This document shows, in pieces, positions 1 through 6,100 of a stretch of 6,154 nt of DNA. Below the pieces are notes generated by a model. That model searched no databases. It was not told the DNA's origin and worked only from the letters and a program-made list of their open reading frames with translations. The translations under genes were made by a program, and so were the position numbers. Within the stretch, counting starts at the first letter, position 1; every line of letters starts with the position of its first letter. Source of the stretch: an uncultured Eubacteriales bacterium (GTDB lineage Bacteria > Bacillota > Clostridia > Monoglobales > Monoglobaceae); contig CAJLFL010000120.1 in assembly GCA_905205855.1 (NCBI GenBank), forward strand, positions 1 to 6,154, in the 5' to 3' direction.

Positions 1-46
1 GGCTTCGGATTCGTCCTTGGCGTCACCGAGCACCTTGGCCGCCTAG
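1..46. other. GC-rich left edge, probably foreign or chimeric
   Basis: About 30 of these 46 bases are G or C (about 65%), well above the rest of the window. A dUTPase gene should supply its first 10-20 codons here, but the dut frame instead reads 14 unrelated residues and hits a TAG at 44-46. On the minus strand, 42 down to 1 is open and reads AAKVLGDAKDESEA, with mostly G/C third positions. The two plus-strand frames that cross it are equally GC-rich at codon position 3, so its coding direction is not settled. The palindrome CCTAGG lies at 42-47, right at the apparent joint. I infer an assembly chimera at a contig end; a true rearrangement is possible but less likely. Confidence 0.55.
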
Positions 47-448
47 GCACAAAAACCCGAGTTCAAAACCAACGGCAGTGCAGGAATGGACTTGACTGCG
101 GCAATAGAAGCGCCGATGGAGTTAAAAGCGGGTGCGCGTATACTTGTTCCTACCGGTATGGCAATGCAGATTCCTATGGGCTACGGCGGTTTTATTTTTC
201 CGCGTTCGGGGCTTGCACATAAAAAAGGAATTTCCATGTCAAACGGTGTGGGTGTGATAGACAGTGATTATACCGGAGAAATAAAGGTTGCGCTTTGTAA
301 TATTTCCGATGCCGATTATGTTATAAATCCCGGGGACAGAATAGCACAGATGGTAATTATGCCTGTTGCCGCGATTGAATTTATCGAGGCGGACGAACTT
401 GACGAAACCGAAAGAGGCGACGGCGGATTTGGTTCCACCGGCAGATAG
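47..448 (+). CDS. dut: dUTP diphosphatase (dUTPase), 5'-truncated
   Basis: Hydrolyses dUTP to dUMP and pyrophosphate in the cytosol, which keeps uracil out of DNA and supplies dUMP for dTMP synthesis. The five motifs of the trimeric dUTPase family are visible: motif 1 (AGMDL, around 80-94), motif 2 (PRSGLAHKKGI), motif 3 (GVGVIDSDYTGE, with the catalytic Asp at residue 59 counted from the Met at 86), motif 4 (GDRIAQM) and the C-terminal P-loop-like motif 5 (RGDGGFGSTG). The only in-frame start codon is the ATG at 86, giving 120 residues, but that Met is inside motif 1 and the family usually has about 140-150 residues. Codons 47-85 (AQKPEFKTNGSAG) still match the family, so the native gene began further upstream; a stop at 44-46 blocks the frame. 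I read it as a normal gene cut by the joint at the left edge. The stop lies 8 bases before maf. Confidence 0.9.
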   Translation, partial: AQKPEFKTNGSAGMDLTAAIEAPMELKAGARILVPTGMAMQIPMGYGGFIFPRSGLAHKKGISMSNGVGVIDSDYTGEIKVALCNISDADYVINPGDRIAQMVIMPVAAIEFIEADELDETERGDGGFGSTGR

Positions 449-456
449 GAGTTTTT

Positions 457-1056
457 ATGAAATCATTTATTCTGGCATCACAGTCACCGCGGCGAATTGA
501 ACTTATCAAAATATTTATTCCGGATATAGCTGTTATGCCTGATGACTCGGCAGAAACAATTAAGGATAATGAAAGTCCGGCGGAAACAGTTAAAAGACTT
601 TCTTTGCAAAAGGCGGAAAATACGTCGAGAAAGGCAGGCAAAGATGCTATTGTAATTGCTGCGGATACGGTTGTGGCAATAGATGATATGATCCTCGGCA
701 AGCCGAAAAACAAGGATGAAGCATACCGGATGCTTAAACGGCTGTCCGGTAAATTACATACTGTTTATACTGGAGTTGCGATAATTGATACAAAAACAAA
801 TAAAAAAGTATCAGATTATGAAAAAACGAATGTAAAGTTCTGTAACTTGTCAGATGCTCGTATTTATGAGTATATAAATACAGCTGAACCTATGGATAAA
901 GCAGGAGCATACGGAATACAAGGGTTCGGCGCCTTGCTGATAAGCGGAATAGACGGAGATTATTTTAATGTTATGGGGTTGCCGCTATGCAAACTGGGCA
1001 GAATTATGTATAATGATTTTGGTATTGACTTAATGAATATTGAAAGAGGAGAGTAA
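457..1056 (+). CDS. maf: Maf family nucleoside triphosphate pyrophosphatase
   Basis: A 199-residue Maf/HAM1-fold protein, the usual length. Family members hydrolyse non-canonical or excess nucleoside triphosphates (dTTP, UTP and modified forms in the YhdE/Maf branch) to monophosphate and pyrophosphate, and Bacillus Maf has been linked to septum inhibition. Visible motifs are the N-terminal LASQSPRR (residues 6-13), AADTVV with the expected catalytic Asp at 70, LGKP (80-83), LSGKLHTVYTGVA (96-108), and DKAGAYGIQG (147-156) followed by DGDYFNVMGLPL (166-177). No key residue looks missing. The start is set by AGGAG at 447-451, which overlaps the dut stop codon and lies 5 bases before the ATG. 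The stop is 1 base before the mreB start, so translational coupling to mreB is likely. A radC gene, common between maf and mreB in Bacillus, is absent. Confidence 0.95.
   Translation: MKSFILASQSPRRIELIKIFIPDIAVMPDDSAETIKDNESPAETVKRLSLQKAENTSRKAGKDAIVIAADTVVAIDDMILGKPKNKDEAYRMLKRLSGKLHTVYTGVAIIDTKTNKKVSDYEKTNVKFCNLSDARIYEYINTAEPMDKAGAYGIQGFGALLISGIDGDYFNVMGLPLCKLGRIMYNDFGIDLMNIERGE
1047..1053 (+). promoter_or_regulatory. Ribosome binding site that decides the mreB start
   Basis: AGGAGAG ends 4 bases before the ATG at 1058 and lies inside the last codons of maf. The frame is open further upstream to a TTG at 1040, but that start has no binding site and would put six non-family residues in front of the conserved N-terminus, so 1058 is the better start. 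Confidence 0.8.
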
Positions 1057-1057
1057 T

Positions 1058-2065
1058 ATGGCTATAGATTTAGGAATAGACCTCGGTACAGCCAATACGC
1101 TTGTATATGAAAAAAAGCAAGGAATTACCCTTAATGAGCCTTCAATGGTAGTAAGAAGCAGAAAAAACGGTCAGGTTCTTGCAATCGGAAGCGAGGCAAG
1201 CGAGATGATGGGAAAAACTCCGGATGGAGTTCAGCTTATCAGACCAATACGAAACGGTGTTATAACAAGCTTTCAGGGAACGGTTGCTTTACTTAAATAT
1301 TTTATCAGGTCAACGGTTAAAAATACTCTGTCGCGGATAAGAGTTGTTATATGTGTACCTTGCAGCATTACAGAGGTGGAACGCAGAGCGGTGACAGAGG
1401 CGGCAAGAAGTGCCGGCGCAAGAGAAGTATATTTGCTTGAAGAACCTTTGGCTGCGGCGGTTGGCTGCGGAATAGATATAAGTGAGCCGCACGGAAGCAT
1501 GATTTTAAATGTGGGAGCAGGAATGACTGAGGTCGCTGTTGTTTCACTTGGCGGCGTTGTTGTGTCACACTCTATAAGAGTGTCCGGTGATACATTTGAT
1601 AATTCGATAGTACAGTATATCAAGAAAAGGTATAATCTGTCTATCGGTGATGTAACTGCCGAACAGCTTAAATGTGATATAGGTGCGGTGTATTTCCATA
1701 AAGACATCACTCGTGCTGAAATTAATGGCCGTGATATGATCAGCGGCTTGCCCAAGACGATTACTGTATCATCTGATGAAATCCGTGATGCTTTGTCAGA
1801 AAATGCTGAGGAAATTGTTGATGCGGTAAAGGTCGCGCTTGAAAAAACTCCGCCTGAGCTTGCCGCAGATATAGTGGAAAGCGGTATTGTTCTTGCCGGC
1901 GGCGGCGCAAAGCTCAGGGGTCTTGGACGTCTTATAAATGTAAGAACCGAGATACCGGTTTTTATTGCAGAGGAACCAATGGAGTGCGTAGCTGTCGGAG
2001 CGGGCAAGGCTTTGGATTTTATGCAGATTATGAATCGCAGGAATAACGGATTTTTGTCGTTGTAA
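1058..2065 (+). CDS. mreB: Rod shape-determining protein MreB (divergent nucleotide site)
   Basis: A 335-residue bacterial actin, full length for the family. MreB forms membrane-bound filaments that orient the elongation machinery. Visible are phosphate-1 (IDLGTANT, residues 7-14), the linker RPIRNGVI (62-69), TEVERRAV (105-112), EEPLAAAVG (128-136) with Glu129 at the position of the catalytic Glu, TAEQLKCDIG (200-209), and the adenosine motif GIVLAGGGAKLRGL (276-289). Phosphate-2, normally DIGGGTTE, reads NVGAGMTE (151-158): the metal/phosphate Asp is Asn151, a glycine is Ala154, and the Thr expected to help place the attacking water is Met156. Other family-typical positions also differ, such as Asn66 in RPxxDGVI, PCSIT for PSGIT and VSGD for VGGD. 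The gene is intact and sits where mreB belongs. I am sure of the family; reduced ATP hydrolysis is inference. A more canonical MreB or Mbl may be encoded elsewhere. Confidence 0.93.
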   Translation: MAIDLGIDLGTANTLVYEKKQGITLNEPSMVVRSRKNGQVLAIGSEASEMMGKTPDGVQLIRPIRNGVITSFQGTVALLKYFIRSTVKNTLSRIRVVICVPCSITEVERRAVTEAARSAGAREVYLLEEPLAAAVGCGIDISEPHGSMILNVGAGMTEVAVVSLGGVVVSHSIRVSGDTFDNSIVQYIKKRYNLSIGDVTAEQLKCDIGAVYFHKDITRAEINGRDMISGLPKTITVSSDEIRDALSENAEEIVDAVKVALEKTPPELAADIVESGIVLAGGGAKLRGLGRLINVRTEIPVFIAEEPMECVAVGAGKALDFMQIMNRRNNGFLSL

Positions 2066-2075
2066 TAAAAATCCG
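2047..2075 (+). promoter_or_regulatory. Hairpin spanning the mreB stop codon
   Basis: CGGATTTTT (2047-2055) and AAAAATCCG (2067-2075) are perfect inverted repeats. A G-U and a U-A pair extend the stem inward to 11 bp (2047-2057 with 2065-2075), leaving a 7-base loop (2058-2064). The mreB stop TAA (2063-2065) is in the loop and inner stem. No T-run follows, so it is not a standard intrinsic terminator. It ends 6 bases before the purine-rich mreC binding site, so roles in RNA processing, stability or mreC initiation are possible. Chance is also possible, because the stem is mostly A-U. Confidence 0.45.
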
Positions 2076-2091
2076 AACTGAGAGGGTAAGT

Positions 2092-3237
2092 ATGAAAAGA
2101 TTTTTTGAACATAAAACGGCTGTGTTTTTGGTATCGGTTACACTTGCCGCGGCAATAATCATAGGAATTTTTGCTGCGCTGTCATCAAGCGGCAGAACTT
2201 CGGTGAGTGAGAATGTGCTTGAAACTGCAGCAATGCCGGGACAGGAGGCTGCATCCGGCATAGGCGGATGGCTTAACAATATTTTCAGCTATTTCGGCAG
2301 TGTAAAAGCACTACGTGAAGAAAATGAGGCTTTAAAGCTTGAAAATGTCGAGCTGGACAAACAGCTCAGAAGTGTTCGCGGTATGGAACAGGAAAACGAG
2401 CAACTCAGAGAAATGCTGGACTTAATGAAAACAGAAAATAATATGGAGCTTAAAGCTGTTAAAGTGATTTCAAAAGATCCGTCAAACTGGTACAGCAGCT
2501 TTATTATAAATAAGGGCAGCAATGACGGAATTGAAAAAGATCAGCCTGTCATCACCGCAAATGAAGAATTGGTAGGAAAGATAGTCCGCGTAGGCTCGGA
2601 TTGGGCAGAGGTTATGACAATACTGGATCCGGAAAGCGGTGTGGGGTGTATAATAGAACGCTCTAAGTGCACGGGTGTTATAGAAGGAGATTTTTCTCTT
2701 AGGTATACAGGCAGCTGCAAACTCGGATATTTACCGCGCGACACCGACATAGAAAAAGGGGATTATGTCGAAACCTCCGGAATGGGCGGAGTATATCCAA
2801 AAGGTCTGCTTGTCGGAAAAGTCAGCGATATAAAAGAAGATAATGCCAATATGTCAAAATATGCTATTATAGAGCCGGCGGCGGATATTGGCAGCCTTAT
2901 GCAAATGCTTGTTGTTACAAACAATGTGGAATCGGTAAAGCGCAAAACAGATACAGGTTTCGGCTTGTCTGATAATAATGGTGATAAGGAATCCGGCAGC
3001 AGTTCCGGAAACACGAATAATTCGGATGACAGCAGCTATTCCGAAAGGAAATCAACTTCCTCCGAAGCCTCGCAAACAGCCAAACCTACAACCAAGCCCT
3101 CTGCAAAAACGTCTGAAAAGCAGCCGGCGGGTTCGGGCAGCGGTTCAAATTCCGGTTCGGCAAACAATTCAAATGAAAAACAAAATTCGGGTAGTTCGGC
3201 CATGAATTCCCTTGACGGATCGGAGCTGGAAGAATGA
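2092..3237 (+). CDS. mreC: Rod shape-determining protein MreC with long Ser/Asn-rich tail
   Basis: A 381-residue bitopic membrane protein that links cytoplasmic MreB to the extracytoplasmic PBPs. Order of parts: a short basic N-terminus (MKRFFEHK), one membrane segment at about 9-30, a linker, a coiled coil at about 70-115 rich in Glu/Leu heptads (ALREENEALKLENVELDKQ), then the two-barrel beta domain at about 120-278, with family-like stretches VISKDPSNWYSSFIINKGS, GLVGKI-like LVGKIVRVG, ILDPESGVG and YVETSGMGGVYPKGLLVGKV. Residues from about 285 to 381 are low-complexity (about a quarter Ser, plus Asn, Gly, Lys, Thr) and lie outside the conserved fold; they make the protein longer than the usual 270-300 residues. 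The start follows GAGGG at 2082-2086. The end overlaps mreD by four bases (ATGA), indicating coupled translation. Confidence 0.95.
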   Translation: MKRFFEHKTAVFLVSVTLAAAIIIGIFAALSSSGRTSVSENVLETAAMPGQEAASGIGGWLNNIFSYFGSVKALREENEALKLENVELDKQLRSVRGMEQENEQLREMLDLMKTENNMELKAVKVISKDPSNWYSSFIINKGSNDGIEKDQPVITANEELVGKIVRVGSDWAEVMTILDPESGVGCIIERSKCTGVIEGDFSLRYTGSCKLGYLPRDTDIEKGDYVETSGMGGVYPKGLLVGKVSDIKEDNANMSKYAIIEPAADIGSLMQMLVVTNNVESVKRKTDTGFGLSDNNGDKESGSSSGNTNNSDDSSYSERKSTSSEASQTAKPTTKPSAKTSEKQPAGSGSGSNSGSANNSNEKQNSGSSAMNSLDGSELEE

Positions 3238-3734
3238 GAATAGTGTTTTATATTATATGGCTGCTGATTTTGGCTGTTTTTCAGCCTACATTGGCACGCG
3301 GAATTGCCATATGCTCAATAGCACCGAATTTATTTCTTTGCTTTGTTGTCATATGCGGATTTTTCAGAGGAAAGTATGAGGCAGGAATATGCGGAGCGGT
3401 TTTCGGACTTGTATATGATTTGCTTGCAGGGCGGTTGATAGGGATAAGCAGCTTGATTTTTCTGTATGCCGGGTTTGCCTCCGGTGCGCTGAGCGAGCAT
3501 TTTGTAAGCAGCGGAAAAAGGCTTGCAGGAGCATTGAACTCTGCTGCTGCGACTGTACTTTCCGGAATAGTATATTATGCGGCAAACAGTATAGCGTATG
3601 GAAATATAAGCTTTGTTACTGCATTTTTCAGGCTTACGATACCTGAGGCAATTTATAATGCGGTTATAAGCTTTCTCATATCATTTCCGATCTTATGGAT
3701 GATGAAGCTTATGCGTATGGAGCGTATTTCGTGA
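3234..3734 (+). CDS. mreD: Rod shape-determining protein MreD
   Basis: A 166-residue, highly hydrophobic integral membrane protein, typical in length for MreD. Several membrane segments are visible, at about residues 4-20, 26-43, 50-66, 68-86, 100-120 and 138-158. The conserved-style stretch GAVFGLVYDLLAGRLIGISS (about 54-73) is the clearest MreD mark. MreD works with MreC in the membrane to support the PBP2/RodA elongation complex; its biochemical activity is not known. The start codon lies within the mreC stop (ATGA), with no strong binding site of its own, so it is probably translated by coupling. The identification rests mainly on hydrophobicity, that stretch and position, since MreD sequences are poorly conserved. 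Confidence 0.92.
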   Translation: MRIVFYIIWLLILAVFQPTLARGIAICSIAPNLFLCFVVICGFFRGKYEAGICGAVFGLVYDLLAGRLIGISSLIFLYAGFASGALSEHFVSSGKRLAGALNSAAATVLSGIVYYAANSIAYGNISFVTAFFRLTIPEAIYNAVISFLISFPILWMMKLMRMERIS

Positions 3735-3754
3735 CGGCGGCGGAGGAAAACGGT

Positions 3755-3802
3755 ATGCCCCGTTATGTTGAAAATCAGAATTCTTTGTATTTGAGTTTAT
3801 AA
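3755..3802 (+). CDS. Possible 15-codon ORF between mreD and the PBP gene
   Basis: The gap between mreD and the PBP gene holds an ATG (3755) preceded by GGAGG at 3742-3746 with an 8-base spacer, an ideal Shine-Dalgarno arrangement. It encodes MPRYVENQNSLYLSL and ends at TAA 3800-3802, 21 bases before the PBP start. The ATG lies in the loop of a small hairpin (AACGG 3749-3753 with CCGTT 3760-3764). I do not recognise the peptide. It could be a translated leader affecting PBP expression, a decayed remnant, or chance; the binding site is the main evidence. Confidence 0.3.
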   Translation: MPRYVENQNSLYLSL

Positions 3803-3810
3803 GTTTTTAA

Positions 3811-3816
3811 AGGAGG
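3811..3816 (+). promoter_or_regulatory. Strong ribosome binding site of the PBP gene
   Basis: AGGAGG, a perfect match to the anti-Shine-Dalgarno consensus, lies 7 bases before the ATG at 3824. It fixes the start and suggests that the PBP gene is initiated independently rather than by coupling to mreD, which ends 89 bases upstream. Confidence 0.8.
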
Positions 3817-3823
3817 AATCGTA

Positions 3824-6100
3824 ATGAATAACCGCAGCTTTAACAGCAGGTATATTATTTTGACAGCTCTTGTGGTTTTGCTTGCGCTGACTTGTATAGT
3901 CAGATTATTTGGGCTGCAGATTGTAAACGGTTCCCGTTATCGTAATCAGGCAGAACAAAGACTTGTGCAGGCGTATCCGATAAAAGCTCCGCGCGGTGAA
4001 ATTGTTGACCGTTATAATGTTCCGTTTGTAAAAAACAAGATGGGATATACTGTTCAGATACAGAAAATAGACTTAAATAACGACGATTTGAATGATGTTA
4101 TATTAAGATTGTATCAGCTTATAGAAAAACAAGGCGGAACTCCAGAAACGGACTTTCCAATCTTTTATGATGAAGTAAACGAGCTGTGGGGATTTACCTA
4201 TACTGACAGTGATGAAAGCCGAAAGAAAATTAAAGAGGCTCAGAATGCACAAAAAAACAGCAGTGATGAGATAGACGAGGATGCGGCGGCAAAGCTGAAG
4301 GAACAGCAAAAAAAGGAGCTTGACGACTGGAAAGCCGAGAATAAGCTTGAAGAATATGATAATGCTTATCAGATTATGAATTTTTATCGTACAAAGTATT
4401 CGGTTGCAGGCAAGTATACCGATACAGAGGCGTTAAGAATAGCCGCTGTGCGTTATGATATGCAAAAAAGCGGATTTAGTGCGAATAATCCGTATATTAT
4501 GGCAAGAGATATAGATGAAGGCACGCTTCAGCAGATAAAAGAGCATGAGGATGAATATCCGGGTGTGGAGGTTGAAATTGAACCTGTGCGTGTATTTGCC
4601 GAGGGAACAACGGCGGCGCATTTGCTTGGCAGAACCGGTAAAATATATGCCGAGGAATATCAGGAACTTAAAGATAAAGGCTATGGAATGAATGATATTG
4701 TCGGTAAGGATGGTCTTGAAAAGGTTTTGGAGTCTTATCTTAAAGGTAAGGATGGTTATAAAAGCGTTTCAATGTCAAGGATGGGCGGTGAAACTGAGAT
4801 AGTGCAGAGTCAGCCTGTAGAACCCGGAAATTATGCAAAGTTGACATTGGATATGGAACTTCAAAAGGCAGCTGAAAAAGCACTTGAAGAAAATGTTACC
4901 ACTGCGGTAAGCAGCAGCGGCGCAGGCGGCGCAATAGCTATAATTCCGAATACGGGCGAGGTTTTGGCGTTGGCATCATATCCGGGATATGATCCTGCAA
5001 CATTTGACGAGGATTATGATAAGCTTGTTAAGGCTAAGTCTAAACCATTATTTAACAGGGTATTAAACGGCGTGTATTCGCCCGGTTCGACATTTAAACC
5101 GCTCACGGCTATTGCCGGACTGGAAACAGGTGTTATTAAGCCGGATACGTATATAGTGGATAAAGGTAAGTATACCTACTTTGATTCATATCAGCCGACG
5201 TGTCTTATATATTCATCCACCGGCGCAACGCACGGAACAATAGAGGTATCCGAGGCTCTCGGTGTTTCCTGCAATTACTTCTTTTATGAGGTTGGCAGAC
5301 TGGTAGGTATAGATAAGCTTGATGAATATGCTGAAAGGTTCGGACTCGGTGAAGCTACAGGAATTGAGCTTGGCGAAAGCAAAGGTCAGATGGCAAGCCC
5401 TAAGCACAGAGAAGAAGCAGGCGGCATATGGTATCCCGGTGATGTTATTCAGGCGGCAATCGGACAGTCGGATAACCTGTTCACACCGGCGCAGCTTGCC
5501 AATTATATAGCAACCTTGCTGAATAAAGGAAGACGGTACAGACTTCATCTGATAAACGAAATCGTTGATTATGATACAGGTGAGGTTGTAATGCGTAAGA
5601 ATCCGGAAATTATTGCGGATAACAAAATTTCAGATTCAACCTTTGATAAGGTAACGGACGGTATGCGTCGTGTTGTCACAACGGGGACGGCACGTTCTGC
5701 TTTTGCAACAGCTAAGTACAAGGCTGCCGGAAAGACTGGAACGGCAGAGGTTTCGGACGGTGCGGATAATGTATTGTTTGTCGGCTTTGCTCCTTATGAA
5801 AATCCGGAAATTGTTGTTGCGGTTGTTATTGAACATGGTGCTTCAAGCACATATGCTGCAAGAGTCGCAAGAGAAATTTTTGATAAATATATGGAGCTGA
5901 AAGAAACACGTTCCAATCCGGATAAGGCGGCGGAAAACAATAAAAATACGACAGAGTCAGCAGTTGAGTCTGAAAATAAAAAATCAACCGCCGTTCCTTC
6001 GGCAAAGAAAACCAATTCAAGTGAAACAGTGAAAGGAAAAACGCCCGGTACTACGCAGTCACCTGAGGAAAGTAATTCCGAAAGTGATGGAACACTTTAG
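3824..6100 (+). CDS. mrdA: Class B penicillin-binding protein, PBP2/MrdA type (peptidoglycan D,D-transpeptidase)
   Basis: A 758-residue transpeptidase that crosslinks peptidoglycan outside the membrane and normally pairs with RodA in elongation. It has one N-terminal membrane segment (about 10-30), the class B entry motif PRGEIVDRYNVP (56-67; DRN is more usual than DRY), a dimerisation/pedestal domain to about residue 335, and a transpeptidase domain at about 365-690. The catalytic motifs are complete: SxxK as S422-T-F-K425 in YSPGSTFKPL, SxN as S482-C-N484, and KTGTAE from K637. GKDGLEKVLESYLKG (294-308) is also typical of PBP2-type proteins. Two additions stand out: a charged, probably coiled-coil insert at about 128-180, and a Ser/Thr/Lys/Glu-rich tail at 692-758. 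Assignment to elongation rather than septation rests on its place after mreBCD; spore or division class B paralogues share this architecture, so the gene symbol is less certain than the family. Confidence 0.92.
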   Translation: MNNRSFNSRYIILTALVVLLALTCIVRLFGLQIVNGSRYRNQAEQRLVQAYPIKAPRGEIVDRYNVPFVKNKMGYTVQIQKIDLNNDDLNDVILRLYQLIEKQGGTPETDFPIFYDEVNELWGFTYTDSDESRKKIKEAQNAQKNSSDEIDEDAAAKLKEQQKKELDDWKAENKLEEYDNAYQIMNFYRTKYSVAGKYTDTEALRIAAVRYDMQKSGFSANNPYIMARDIDEGTLQQIKEHEDEYPGVEVEIEPVRVFAEGTTAAHLLGRTGKIYAEEYQELKDKGYGMNDIVGKDGLEKVLESYLKGKDGYKSVSMSRMGGETEIVQSQPVEPGNYAKLTLDMELQKAAEKALEENVTTAVSSSGAGGAIAIIPNTGEVLALASYPGYDPATFDEDYDKLVKAKSKPLFNRVLNGVYSPGSTFKPLTAIAGLETGVIKPDTYIVDKGKYTYFDSYQPTCLIYSSTGATHGTIEVSEALGVSCNYFFYEVGRLVGIDKLDEYAERFGLGEATGIELGESKGQMASPKHREEAGGIWYPGDVIQAAIGQSDNLFTPAQLANYIATLLNKGRRYRLHLINEIVDYDTGEVVMRKNPEIIADNKISDSTFDKVTDGMRRVVTTGTARSAFATAKYKAAGKTGTAEVSDGADNVLFVGFAPYENPEIVVAVVIEHGASSTYAARVAREIFDKYMELKETRSNPDKAAENNKNTTESAVESENKKSTAVPSAKKTNSSETVKGKTPGTTQSPEESNSESDGTL

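Noticed and set aside
381..713. 110-codon open frame on the minus strand across dut and maf
   Set aside because: It is a shadow of two well-supported genes, with no domain signature and no context.
1025..1053. TTGACT resembling a -35 box before mreB
   Set aside because: No -10-like sequence lies 16-18 bases downstream; that position is the purine-rich ribosome binding site.
1273..2112. 279-codon open frame on the minus strand opposite mreB
   Set aside because: It lies entirely opposite mreB and its downstream edge, has no recognisable motif and a Ser/Thr-rich antisense composition; mreB explains the region.
3120..3190. Tandem DNA repeat in the mreC tail
   Set aside because: The repeated Ser/Gly/Asn codons give short similar words (ggttc, aattc), but there is no regular repeat unit.
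3768..3803. TTGAAA and TATAAG as a promoter before the PBP gene
   Set aside because: The spacer between them is 24 bases, too long for a standard sigma-70 type promoter, and AT-rich sequence gives such matches by chance.
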